14,524 nucleotides of DNA from Caryophanales bacterium UBA3210. GTDB lineage: Bacteria > Bacillota_I > Bacilli_A > RFN20 > CAG-449. The notes beneath the pieces were generated by a model, which was given only the letters and a program-made list of their open reading frames with translations, was not told where the DNA came from and made no database searches. Below are positions 1 through 6,816 of the stretch, piece by piece (positions within the stretch are counted from its first letter, which is position 1; every line of letters begins with the position of its first letter). The stretch lies in the NCBI GenBank assembly GCA_002363635.1, contig DEWM01000090.1:1-14524 (forward strand). Reading direction: 5' to 3'. The translations under genes and the position numbers were made by a program.

Positions 1-71
1 TCATAAGTATAAGAAAAAGGACGATTCAATGTAGAAACGTTGTATTCAATTAGAACACTTAAAATCTGCAT
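1..71 (-). CDS. priA: Primosomal protein N' (PriA helicase), N-terminal fragment
   Basis: Partial gene cut by the left edge: 23 codons plus two bases, read on the minus strand. The peptide begins MQILSVLIEYNVSTLN and continues with RPFSYTY. The pattern of a hydrophobic strand, then V-(S/T)-x-x-(L/I)-(N/D)-R-P-F-x-Y, is characteristic of the PriA N-terminal 3'-DNA-binding domain. PriA reloads the replicative helicase at stalled forks. The start at 69-71 is preferred because AAAGGA (80-85) sits 8 bases upstream; an in-frame ATG at 78-80 would have almost no spacing. The gene follows gmk by about 43 bases in the same direction, and in Bacillus priA also lies downstream of gmk, which supports the call. 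With so little sequence the identity rests on this motif and synteny. Confidence 0.72.
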   Translation of the reverse strand, partial: MQILSVLIEYNVSTLNRPFSYTY

Positions 72-114
72 ATGAGTCATCCTTTCTTAATATCTATAAT
101 AGATTATACATTAA

Positions 115-687
115 TTAAAGACGGTTTTTAATAATATCACGAATTTCTTTTGCTGCTCTTTTAACATCATCATTCATAACGTTGTACTGATATTCTGGAG
201 CTAAATCAATTTCACTTCTTGCTTTAGAAAGTCTAGCGCGAACTATTTCTTCAGGTTCAGTTCTTCTTCCTCTAATTCTTGCTTCTAATTCTTCCATTGA
301 TGGTGGGAGAAGGAAAATAGAAACTACTCTATCATCATCTTGGAATTTTTCTAAGACTTGTTTTGCACCTTGAACTTCAATTTCAAGGAAGACATTTTTA
401 CCTTCATTTCTTAATGTTTCAACATATCTTCTAGGAGTTCCGTAATAGTTATCGACAAATTGAGCATGTTCTAAGAATTCTCCATCCTTAATGCCTTTTT
501 CGAAAACTTGTTTTGATACGAAGAAATAATCTACACCTTCAACTTCCTTTTCTCTAGGGAGTCTAGTAGTCATAGAAATTGAATAACAAAGATTTAGAGA
601 TTTATCATTAAATACTAGTTTTCTTACAGTGCCTTTACCAACACCTGAAGGACCAGAAAGAACAATTAATAAACCTTTTTTTGCCAT
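115..687 (-). CDS. gmk: Guanylate kinase
   Basis: Cytoplasmic enzyme that phosphorylates GMP to GDP with ATP, in purine nucleotide synthesis and salvage. The 190 residues are slightly short of the usual 200-207. The P-loop GPSGVGKGT is at residues 12-20. The GMP-binding segment follows, with T40-T41-R42, then R45 and the GVDYFFV stretch (51-57), and E70-FLEHAQ with YGTP (82-85). The LID region has R139, R141 and R142, and the C-terminal V-x-N-D-D element is at 170-174. The start is supported by AGGAG at 697-701, 9 bases ahead of the ATG. It is divergent from rqcH and followed by priA; no rpoZ or coaBC fits between them, unlike in Bacillus. All catalytic motifs look intact. Confidence 0.97.
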   Translation of the reverse strand: MAKKGLLIVLSGPSGVGKGTVRKLVFNDKSLNLCYSISMTTRLPREKEVEGVDYFFVSKQVFEKGIKDGEFLEHAQFVDNYYGTPRRYVETLRNEGKNVFLEIEVQGAKQVLEKFQDDDRVVSIFLLPPSMEELEARIRGRRTEPEEIVRARLSKARSEIDLAPEYQYNVMNDDVKRAAKEIRDIIKNRL

Positions 688-843
688 ACATTATCACTCC
701 TATTTAACATATATTGTTAATATTTTAATCACATATTTTATAATTTAAAAGCAAAATTGCGTTTTTTATTATTTTTATTGAAAATAGGTTTATTTTTTAG
801 GAGTTTTGTACAAAATATGGTAATATTTTATAGGTGAAAACTT

Positions 844-2424
844 ATGGCAATATCAAATTTTACATTAAATCGTATCTTTAACGAATATCACGATCGCTTA
901 ATTAATACAAAAATCAGTAAGATAGTTAAAATCTCTGAATATGATTTTTCTTTCTTCTTATTTTCTAATAAACAAGAAAGCTTAATCATCTCTTTAGAAC
1001 CTATCCATCCTTACTTAGTTATCTCTTCTTCATATTTTAAAGTAATTCAGGAAACTACTCCTTTCATTGCAAATATTAAGAAGTATTTTGAAGGTGGAAC
1101 TATTTTAAATTTTGAAAAATTACCTAACGATAGAGTAATGATTTTTACTATTAAGAAACTAACACCTACTTACCAAACGCTCATTTCTAAATTAGTCATC
1201 TATCTTATTCCACATATGACTAATGCAATTATTACTGATGAAAATGATGTAATTATTGATGTAATGAGAAAATCTGCTTCTCTTGAAGATAAAAATCCAC
1301 TTTTAAGAGGAGTTAAATTTAGATTTGAAGAATCTGAAAATAAAGATATTACTTTAGAAGATGATATTGAATCAATTAGAACTAAAATTGGTAATACAAC
1401 TTATCAAGATATTCTTAAACGTGTTAATGATGGGGAAAATATTAAAGATATCATCAATGAAGGTTTATCTTCTAAAACATATTATGCATATAAGAATGAT
1501 ATCTTATCTCTACCTTTAAAATATCAAGAATGCCAAGAAATTGATTTAGAATCTCTTTCTAAAATCTACGAAGAAAAAGCAGAGACAAAATTTAAAAAAG
1601 ATCATTTCGATTTAGTTTTTAAAACTGTCGAACATAAATTAAAAGGTTTAAGAAAAAAACTTATTAATTTAGATAAAGATGTTAAAAAGAACCAAATTAG
1701 AAGTGATTATGTAGAAATTGGTAATCTTCTTTTTATGGGACAAGATTTATATGTCAAAGGATCTTCTTCTATTAATATCGAAGGAGTAGAAATTAAACTT
1801 GATCCTACATTAGATTTAAATGCAAATGCAAAAAAATATTTCAAACTATATCAAAAATCTAAAACTGCATTAGTAGAACTTGAAAAACAAAAAGAATTAA
1901 CTCGTGAAAAAGTTGAATTCTTTGAACAAATTGATTCTCAACTTCCTTTTGCAACTGTTGAAGATATGGATGATATTATTGAAGAACTTAAAAATGAAGG
2001 CTATATCAAAGATACTGCAAAAAAGAAACCTAACAACAAAAAGAAACAGCCTAAAGTTTATAATCCTCATTATATAACTGCTTCAACAGGAGAAAAGATT
2101 GGCTTTGGTTTATCTTCATATCAAAATGAATATTTAACATTCACTTTAGCAAGAAAGAATCATTATTTTTTACACGTTAAAGATACTCCAGGTCCTCATG
2201 TAGTTATCTTTTCTGACAATCCTTCTAAAGAGGCTATTCTTCTTGCCTCTGAAAGCGCACTATATTTTGCCTCTTTACATGGAGGAGAAATATATTTACT
2301 CGATGTTAAAGATGTTAAAAAGATTCCAGGAAAACGTGGAAAAGTTTCTTTCACAAATTATGATGTAATCTCTCTTGATCACATTCGTGAAGAAAGTATT
2401 GAATTATTTAAAAATGCAAAATAA
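844..2424 (+). CDS. rqcH: RqcH, ribosome-associated quality control NFACT protein
   Basis: Member of the NFACT family (RqcH/Rqc2/NEMF; also annotated YloA or fibronectin-binding protein). In bacteria it binds 50S subunits obstructed by peptidyl-tRNA and recruits tRNA-Ala to add C-terminal alanine tails that mark stalled peptides for degradation. The 526 residues show an N-terminal NFACT-N domain (about 1-170) with the conserved Asp-Arg pair at 96-97, which matches the functional DR motif near position 97 in Bacillus RqcH. A helical middle section follows, with charged coiled-coil segments near 245-285 and 335-365. A lysine-rich linker (391-404) leads to an NFACT-R domain (about 405-505) containing YQNEYLTFTLAR and HVKDTPGPHVVI. 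It is somewhat shorter than the usual 550-570 residues. AGGTGA at 832-837 sets the start 6 bases away. There is no signal peptide, so it acts in the cytoplasm. Confidence 0.93.
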   Translation: MAISNFTLNRIFNEYHDRLINTKISKIVKISEYDFSFFLFSNKQESLIISLEPIHPYLVISSSYFKVIQETTPFIANIKKYFEGGTILNFEKLPNDRVMIFTIKKLTPTYQTLISKLVIYLIPHMTNAIITDENDVIIDVMRKSASLEDKNPLLRGVKFRFEESENKDITLEDDIESIRTKIGNTTYQDILKRVNDGENIKDIINEGLSSKTYYAYKNDILSLPLKYQECQEIDLESLSKIYEEKAETKFKKDHFDLVFKTVEHKLKGLRKKLINLDKDVKKNQIRSDYVEIGNLLFMGQDLYVKGSSSINIEGVEIKLDPTLDLNANAKKYFKLYQKSKTALVELEKQKELTREKVEFFEQIDSQLPFATVEDMDDIIEELKNEGYIKDTAKKKPNNKKKQPKVYNPHYITASTGEKIGFGLSSYQNEYLTFTLARKNHYFLHVKDTPGPHVVIFSDNPSKEAILLASESALYFASLHGGEIYLLDVKDVKKIPGKRGKVSFTNYDVISLDHIREESIELFKNAK

Positions 2425-2446
2425 AAGACTCATTTGAGTCTTTTTT
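2423..2446. terminator. Bidirectional intrinsic terminator between rqcH and the lipoprotein gene
   Basis: The arms GACTCA-type AAAAGACTC (2423-2431) and GAGTCTTTT (2436-2444) form a 9-bp stem with a 4-base loop. T2441-T2446 supply a T-run on the plus strand. The A-rich bases on the left give a T-rich tail on the minus strand. It directly follows the rqcH stop and directly follows the stop of the convergent lipoprotein gene, so it can end both transcripts. Confidence 0.88.
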
Positions 2447-2937
2447 CATTCTATATAAGTATCAATCCAACTATTTAAAGTACCTGTATAACCAATTTCA
2501 TAACGAACAATATTTCCATTTTCTATAAGTAAAGTTATCGGTCTTTTAATTGAAATAAAACCATCTTTTGTACTAAAGAAATCCATTTCTTCTTTAGTAT
2601 AATTTTTGAATTCTTTTATTTCTTCTTGAGTAACACTATCTTTATCCACTTTTGCGGCGTATAGCTTAAATTTCTTATTTTTCAAAATATATGGAATAGA
2701 TTCTTCTTCAATCTTTTGACAATAAGAACAACTTTCTGAATATAAGAATGATAAGAAAGTATCTTTATTTTTTATTTTCTCTACAATATTTGATAATGTA
2801 CTTTCAGTCCACTTTTCATCTTCATTTTTTTCAATAATTACTTTATGATCTGGTATTTCATAATTAACTCTATTGCAAGATACAAGTGAAAAAACAGTAA
2901 AGAAGCATAAGATACTACTTTTTATTAACTTCTTCAT
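2446..2937 (-). CDS. Thioredoxin-like lipoprotein
   Basis: A 163-residue exported protein. A lysine start (MKK), a hydrophobic stretch (residues 4-19) and the lipobox LVSC with C21 indicate a lipoprotein anchored outside the membrane. The mature part has a thioredoxin-like region: hydrophobic FLSFLY (61-66), a CSYC active-site motif (C70, C73) followed by a helix, and a proline in the RPITLL strand (P133) that fits the cis-proline loop. It resembles thioredoxin-fold proteins annotated as bacteriocin-transport accessory or thiol-disulfide proteins; the partner is unknown. An upstream in-frame TTG (2965-2967) would extend the N-terminus, but the ATG at 2935-2937 gives a proper signal peptide and has AAAGGAG at 2950-2956. 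It overlaps the end of trmL by 23 bases, so translation is probably coupled. The stop is TGA. Confidence 0.8.
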   Translation of the reverse strand: MKKLIKSSILCFFTVFSLVSCNRVNYEIPDHKVIIEKNEDEKWTESTLSNIVEKIKNKDTFLSFLYSESCSYCQKIEEESIPYILKNKKFKLYAAKVDKDSVTQEEIKEFKNYTKEEMDFFSTKDGFISIKRPITLLIENGNIVRYEIGYTGTLNSWIDTYIE

Positions 2938-3439
2938 TAAGGAAGTTTTCTCCTTTGATAGTTTCAAAAGTCGCTAAACGATAGAAGTCTTGTTGTCTTG
3001 CTGCTTCATAGGTAACGATTGCAACAGAATTTGATAAGTTTAAGCTTCTTGCATTAATTACCATTGGAATACGTGCTAAGTGATCTTCATGTCCTCTTAA
3101 GATATCGTGGTCAATACCTGTTGATTCTCTTCCAAACATAAAATAATAATCTTTAGAAGGATTTGAATAATCATATGCAGTATATGGAGTAGTCGCGTAT
3201 CTAGTAATATAGAAAATTTCTGCATCTTTATTCTTTTCATAGAATTCTTCTACATTTTCATAAACTGTGATATCTACATCATCAATATAATCCATAGAGG
3301 CTCTTAAGACTGATTTATCTTCAATATCAAATCCTAATGGTTTGATTAAGTGTAATCTTCCTCCTAACGCCATAGTAGTACGGATAATATTACCTGTATT
3401 TTGAGGTATTTCTGGTTGGTATAAAACAATATTAATCAT
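2915..3439 (-). CDS. trmL: tRNA (cytidine(34)-2'-O)-methyltransferase TrmL
   Basis: SPOUT-class methyltransferase that 2'-O-methylates the wobble nucleotide (position 34) of certain tRNA-Leu isoacceptors using S-adenosylmethionine. The N-terminus MINIVLYQPEIPQNTGNIIR is the typical family start, with the PQNTGN substrate-binding motif at 12-17. The knot motifs are the FGRESTGID segment (102-110) and the IPM...RSLNLSNSVAIV...YEAARQ segment (124-149), which form the AdoMet pocket and dimer interface. At 174 residues it has a C-terminal tail slightly longer than the usual 155-160; that tail contains the ribosome binding site and start of the next gene. Its own AGGAG (3445-3449) overlaps the TAG stop of the preceding 101-residue gene, so translation of the two is probably coupled. 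Confidence 0.93.
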   Translation of the reverse strand: MINIVLYQPEIPQNTGNIIRTTMALGGRLHLIKPLGFDIEDKSVLRASMDYIDDVDITVYENVEEFYEKNKDAEIFYITRYATTPYTAYDYSNPSKDYYFMFGRESTGIDHDILRGHEDHLARIPMVINARSLNLSNSVAIVTYEAARQQDFYRLATFETIKGENFLNEEVNKK

Positions 3440-3447
3440 ATAATCTC

Positions 3448-3753
3448 CTAATATGCACTTAGTTCATCTTCAAAATCTTCTACCCAAGATTGGATTTCCA
3501 AGTAATTTAAATAGCTTATTTCTTCATACAGTTTTTCTACTGCAGTACGAATGAATTTTAAGCAGCTTTCAACTTCTTTTAAATCATACATATAAACAGT
3601 CTCGGTACAAACATCAAAAATCTCAAGATTAATTGAGTACTGATCTATTATCTCCTGTTTATTCTTTCTTTTTTCTACAACTAAAGTTGCAAAATCTTCA
3701 AAGTCAAATTTAACTACTTGATTGACATGAGTTGTCTTTTTTTGTTCCCACAT
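3448..3753 (-). CDS. Conserved-looking hypothetical protein, 101 aa
   Basis: I do not recognise this small cytoplasmic protein. It has no signal peptide or membrane segment and no cysteine motif. It begins with a basic stretch (MWEQKKTTHVNQ), continues with a probable beta-strand region (VKFDFEDFATLVVEKRK), and ends in acidic, probably helical segments with WVEDFEDELSAY at the C-terminus. The gene is credible: an excellent AGGAGG (3762-3767) lies 8 bases from the ATG, 17 bases separate it from the yfcE-type gene, and its TAG stop is built into the trmL ribosome binding site. This placement points to a housekeeping role or simple co-regulation; a specific function cannot be inferred. Confidence 0.78.
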   Translation of the reverse strand: MWEQKKTTHVNQVVKFDFEDFATLVVEKRKNKQEIIDQYSINLEIFDVCTETVYMYDLKEVESCLKFIRTAVEKLYEEISYLNYLEIQSWVEDFEDELSAY

Positions 3754-3770
3754 AGAATCTCCCTCCTAAT

Positions 3771-4217
3771 CTATAATGAGCTTTTGAATTTAAATTTTAT
3801 TTCATCCTTATATGCTTCGATAATTAAATAAGTTCCATCACTTCCATCCCTAGGTCTAGATGTTGAACCAGGATTAACAAAATAATAACCATTAACTTCT
3901 TCTAGTTTATGGATATGAGTATGGCCATATAAATATACTTTACAGTCATGTTCTTTAAGAAACTCAATATTTCCTCTTCCATGAATATGTCCATGTTCAC
4001 ACCATATTTTACCATATGGAGTTTCGATAGTTCTATATAAAGGATAATCTATAAAATAATCACAATTTCCTTTAACAGAAATAAATGAATCCATCATATA
4101 TTCTGGTAAACACGAATCTCCCAAGTGAATATATACATCACAATCAGGATTATCGAATCTGATTTTTTCTAAAATATCTATATCTCCATGAGAATCACTT
4201 ACTACACAAATTTTCAT
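3771..4217 (-). CDS. YfcE/MJ0936-family metallophosphoesterase
   Basis: A calcineurin-like phosphodiesterase of 148 residues; family members hydrolyse model phosphodiesters with Mn2+ or other divalent metals, and physiological substrates are mostly unknown. The full metal-binding set is visible: D8 and H10 in SDSHGD, D34 in HLGDS, N51 in VKGNCD, H75 in CEHGH, and H99/H101 in YGHTHIH. The typical NPGSTSRPRDG loop (115-125) follows. It is a little shorter than many homologues (155-170), but no motif is missing. The start has only a weak GGAA upstream. It appears to be the first gene of a four-gene minus-strand operon (phosphodiesterase, 101-aa protein, trmL, lipoprotein). No convincing promoter was found in the 43 bases ahead of it, so readthrough past the preceding hairpin may contribute to its expression. 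Confidence 0.93.
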   Translation of the reverse strand: MKICVVSDSHGDIDILEKIRFDNPDCDVYIHLGDSCLPEYMMDSFISVKGNCDYFIDYPLYRTIETPYGKIWCEHGHIHGRGNIEFLKEHDCKVYLYGHTHIHKLEEVNGYYFVNPGSTSRPRDGSDGTYLIIEAYKDEIKFKFKSSL

Positions 4218-4235
4218 ATATTATTCCATAAAATA

Positions 4236-4255
4236 AGCCGCAAATTAATGCGGCT
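4236..4255 (-). terminator. Intrinsic terminator after the acidic-linker protein gene
   Basis: A 7-bp GC-rich perfect stem, AGCCGCA (4236-4242) with TGCGGCT (4249-4255), and a 6-base loop. It lies 5 bases beyond the stop of the gene ending at 4261. On the minus strand it is followed by TTATTTTAT, an interrupted T-tract, so termination may be incomplete and some transcripts could continue into the phosphodiesterase operon. Confidence 0.72.
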
Positions 4256-4260
4256 AATAA

Positions 4261-5223
4261 TTAATCTTCATCTTCGATATCTTTTTGTTCTGGATTTGAA
4301 TAGTCAACAACTGTATATCTTGCTTTCTTTTGAGTATCTTTTCCTTCACATGCCATATCGATTAATGTCTTGGCTTTTCTTACCGCTAGAGGTGTTCTAA
4401 CTTTTACGACTAATGGTACCATTGCAAATCTCTTTTTAGATGATGCATCTCTTTGATGGTAAATAGCAGAGTCTACTGAAAGAGGATCTAACGCTAAATA
4501 AACTTTAAGTCCTTTACCTGCGACAACAACTTTACCAATAATATCGTAACCATGTCTAAATGTTTCACATGATTTTGTTCTTCTTGCTTTAACTTTGCGG
4601 AAAGATAAGAATTCATTCTTAATTTCTGAATATTGTTCTCTTAAGACTTCACCAGCATCATATAAACGTTGTTCAAATGTTTTGCCTGGATATTTTTCTT
4701 TTAAAGAAATCTTTTCAACTTCTTCAGAACCTTCTTCGCTTTCTTCTTCCTCTTCGCCTTCAGAATCTTCTTCATCATTTAATTCTTCAACAGGAGTAGG
4801 AATGATTTCAACATCTTCATTTTCTTCTAAAGGTGCTGTTTCTTCATCAAGTTCTTCTACTGGTTCTGGAAGTTCTTCTTTTAAAGGTTCTTCTACCGGT
4901 GCTTCTTCTACTTTAGCCTCTACTGGTGTTTCTTCTACTACTGGTTCTAAAGTAGGAGCAGTTTCAACTACTGGAGAAGGTTTTTCTACAGCAGGAGCTT
5001 TTCTAACTGGTTTATTTACAACTGGAGATTTTACTTCATAAATACCATCTAAAGTTGGTTCATCTGGTACTTCTAATTCTTTTCCATCAAGTTCAACAAG
5101 TAAAACTTTTCCACGATGTCCATTTCTTTCAACAACATATAATTCTCCTAGTACTAAATCTGGAAGAACTAATTCTAATGGTGTTTCATCTTTTACACCA
5201 TTTGGTCTTTTTTCATCTGCCAT
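4261..5223 (-). CDS. Uncharacterised protein with acidic Pro/Glu-rich linker and conserved C-terminal domain
   Basis: A 320-residue soluble protein in three parts. Residues 1-65 form a small, probably beta-rich region (GELYVVERNGHRGKVLLVE). Residues about 70-172 are low-complexity, rich in Glu, Pro and Val, with an acidic run (about 149-170), surely disordered. Residues about 178-292 are a folded mixed domain beginning TFEQRLYDAGEVLREQY, with FLSFRKVKARR, a GKVVVAGKGLKVYLALDP strand pair, and a final VRKAKTLIDM helix. I have a sense of this last domain recurring in uncharacterised Firmicutes proteins behind acidic linkers, but I cannot name a family. The C-terminus is acidic (DIEDED). AAAGGAG (5231-5237) lies 7 bases upstream. 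There is no signal peptide, so it is probably cytoplasmic. It is a single-gene unit with its own promoter and terminator. The function is unknown. Confidence 0.85.
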   Translation of the reverse strand: MADEKRPNGVKDETPLELVLPDLVLGELYVVERNGHRGKVLLVELDGKELEVPDEPTLDGIYEVKSPVVNKPVRKAPAVEKPSPVVETAPTLEPVVEETPVEAKVEEAPVEEPLKEELPEPVEELDEETAPLEENEDVEIIPTPVEELNDEEDSEGEEEEESEEGSEEVEKISLKEKYPGKTFEQRLYDAGEVLREQYSEIKNEFLSFRKVKARRTKSCETFRHGYDIIGKVVVAGKGLKVYLALDPLSVDSAIYHQRDASSKKRFAMVPLVVKVRTPLAVRKAKTLIDMACEGKDTQKKARYTVVDYSNPEQKDIEDED

Positions 5224-5288
5224 ATGGAATCTCCTTTTTTAAATTATAATTAATGTTTTTATTATATAAGTCTATATCCTTAATTATT

Positions 5289-5317
5289 ATTATATTTGTA
5301 AAAATCTAAATAAACAA
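5289..5317 (-). promoter_or_regulatory. Sigma-A-type promoter of the acidic-linker protein gene
   Basis: On the minus strand, TTGTTT (5312-5317) and a perfect TATAAT (5289-5294) are separated by exactly 17 bases. Predicted transcription starts near 5282, giving a leader of roughly 60 bases before the ATG at 5221-5223. Confidence 0.65.
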
Positions 5318-5325
5318 TACCAAGA

Positions 5326-5349
5326 GGGGAGTTTTTATACAAAATCCCC
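5326..5349. other. Stem-loop in the divergent intergenic region
   Basis: GGGGA (5326-5330) pairs with TCCCC (5345-5349), then TTTT (5332-5335) with AAAA (5341-5344), with one bulged G and a 5-base loop. On the plus strand T-rich sequence follows (5353-5369), so it resembles a terminator, yet no plus-strand gene lies directly upstream. It sits between the two divergent promoters and could insulate them, attenuate a longer leader, or bind a regulator. Confidence 0.45.
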
Positions 5350-5386
5350 CACATTTTTCTTATTTTTTATAGTTTTATTAAAACTC

Positions 5387-5418
5387 TATAATATACATTT
5401 CATAGGAAATGGTATACT
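5387..5418 (+). promoter_or_regulatory. Candidate promoter elements for the MFS-GH2 operon
   Basis: Two possible -10 boxes precede the permease: a perfect TATAAT at 5387-5392, and TATACT at 5413-5418 with an upstream TGG (5410-5412) making an extended -10. Neither has a good -35 at the ideal distance, which suits a promoter needing an activator or tight control. The second would give a leader of only about 15 bases ending in the AGGGG ribosome binding site (5427-5431). Confidence 0.45.
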
Positions 5419-5422
5419 ATTT
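5407..5422. promoter_or_regulatory. Near-palindromic candidate operator over the MFS -10 region
   Basis: The 16 bases AAATGGTATACTATTT are symmetrical about GTATAC except for one mismatched pair. The element covers the extended -10 box of the permease promoter, where a dimeric repressor would block transcription. Operators of this kind are common for sugar operons, but no regulator gene lies in the window. Confidence 0.4.
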
Positions 5423-5439
5423 TTATAGGGGTCTATCAT

Positions 5440-6816
5440 ATGAATAAACAGAAGAAATTTAAATTCTATTTTTCTCTAGTACTATTTTCATTACTTGGTC
5501 AAATTTCATGGGTAATAGAAAATATGTATTTTAACGTCTTTATTACAGAAGAATTCTCTGCAAGTGCAAGTGATGTTGCATTAATGGTTTCTGCTTCTGC
5601 AATAGTTGCCACTCTTACCACTTTATTAATTGGTTCTTTATCTGACAAAATAGGTAAAAGAAAAATTTTTATTTGGCTTGGTTATATAGCTTGGGGTTTA
5701 TCAATTTGTGCCTTTGCACTTCTAAATGTAGAAAACTTAAGTAAGCTTGTAGGCTCAACTACTAGTGCATGTGCTTTAGGTATTGGTTTAACTATTGTCG
5801 GTGACTGTGTAATGACATTATTTGGTTCTACTTCTAACGATGCTTGTTTTAATGCTTGGTTAACTGATTCTACCGATAATTCTAATCGTGGAAAAATTGA
5901 AGGTATTAATTCAATGATGCCATTAGTGGCAATTTTAATTGTCTTTGGTTTCCTTGCTTCTTTTGCTAAACATGGTTCATGGTGGTTACTATATTTAATC
6001 ATTGGTATATTAACAATGTTCACCGGTTTTATTGGTCTATTTGTTATTGATGAAAGCAATGTTAAGTCCTCGAAAGATGAAAAATATTTTAAAAGAATTA
6101 TATTCGGATTTAAGATTTCTTCAATTAAAGAAAATAAAACTCTATATTTAACTTATTTATCATTTTGTATTATGGGTATTGCTACTCAAATTTATATGAC
6201 TTATTTAATTACATATCTAAAAGTCTATGTACCTGGAACTACTTTAGGTTTTGATACTTATGTTCTTGTTATGGCTCCTGCAATAATAATTGCTGCTATA
6301 GCAACCTTCTTCTACTCAAGACTTTATGATAAATATCATTTTAAAAAAGCTATTGTTCCTGCATTAGGACTTGTTTTGAGCGGCTTAGTACTTCTATCAT
6401 TTACTTTCTTAACTACTAATATTGTTTTAATTTTCTTTGGAGCGGTTTTCTTGTTATCTGGTTATTTATGCTCTACTGCAGTATTCAACGCTAAAATGAG
6501 AGACTTAACTCCTGAAGATAAAGTTGGATCATTCCAAGGCATTAAAATGTTCGCGCAAGTTCTTTTGCCAATGTTAATTGGTCCTTGGATTGGTGCAGCA
6601 GCAGTTTCTGGCAACTTCTCTTACAACATTGAAAATGTTCTAGTACCAGAATCTTATGCTTATACTCCTTCTCCTGCAATATTTATTGCAGCAACTATTG
6701 TAATAATATTATGTATTATTTCTTTAATACCTCTATTTAAAAGTGATAAAAGTTGCTCTTTTCTAAAGAATAATGCTGATATAAAATTAAAAACACAAGG
6801 CAATAAAAATGAATAA
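5440..6816 (+). CDS. MFS transporter, probably glycoside/sugar permease
   Basis: An integral membrane protein of 458 residues with about 12 predicted membrane helices: the first at roughly 9-32, the second at 46-66, and the last near 415-440. A major-facilitator motif A, GSLSDKIGKRK, follows helix 2 (residues 65-75). A conserved-looking segment near 133-154 (NDACFNAWLTDSTDN...NRGKIEG) lies after helix 4, as in a group of MFS permeases often found beside glycosidases in gut Firmicutes. Its stop overlaps the start of the GH2 glycosidase gene by 8 bases, so transport and hydrolysis are coupled in expression. The likely role is proton- or sodium-driven uptake of an oligosaccharide or glycoside; the exact substrate cannot be read from sequence. 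AGGGG lies 8 bases before the ATG. Confidence 0.85.
   Translation: MNKQKKFKFYFSLVLFSLLGQISWVIENMYFNVFITEEFSASASDVALMVSASAIVATLTTLLIGSLSDKIGKRKIFIWLGYIAWGLSICAFALLNVENLSKLVGSTTSACALGIGLTIVGDCVMTLFGSTSNDACFNAWLTDSTDNSNRGKIEGINSMMPLVAILIVFGFLASFAKHGSWWLLYLIIGILTMFTGFIGLFVIDESNVKSSKDEKYFKRIIFGFKISSIKENKTLYLTYLSFCIMGIATQIYMTYLITYLKVYVPGTTLGFDTYVLVMAPAIIIAAIATFFYSRLYDKYHFKKAIVPALGLVLSGLVLLSFTFLTTNIVLIFFGAVFLLSGYLCSTAVFNAKMRDLTPEDKVGSFQGIKMFAQVLLPMLIGPWIGAAAVSGNFSYNIENVLVPESYAYTPSPAIFIAATIVIILCIISLIPLFKSDKSCSFLKNNADIKLKTQGNKNE

Noticed and set aside
72..114. A small gene such as rpoZ between gmk and priA
   Set aside because: Only 43 bases, with no room for a coding sequence.
821..826. TAATAT with upstream TGG as an extended -10 for rqcH
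   Set aside because: Transcription would begin at about the ribosome binding site, leaving essentially no leader; I could not settle on an rqcH promoter in the AT-rich gap.
844..2424. Annotation as a surface fibronectin-binding adhesin
   Set aside because: No signal peptide, LPXTG or other anchor; the DR motif and NFACT-R domain fit the cytoplasmic RqcH role.
2938..2967. Longer lipoprotein starting at an in-frame TTG
   Set aside because: It would place ten charged residues ahead of the signal peptide; the ATG at 2935-2937 gives a normal MKK lipoprotein leader with an AAAGGAG upstream.
4595..5041. A Ser/Thr-rich open frame on the plus strand opposite the acidic-linker gene
   Set aside because: It is the antisense image of the Glu/Pro/Val-rich linker (GAA/CCA repeats read as TTC/TCT), has no ribosome binding site, and the minus-strand frame has a promoter, ribosome binding site and terminator.
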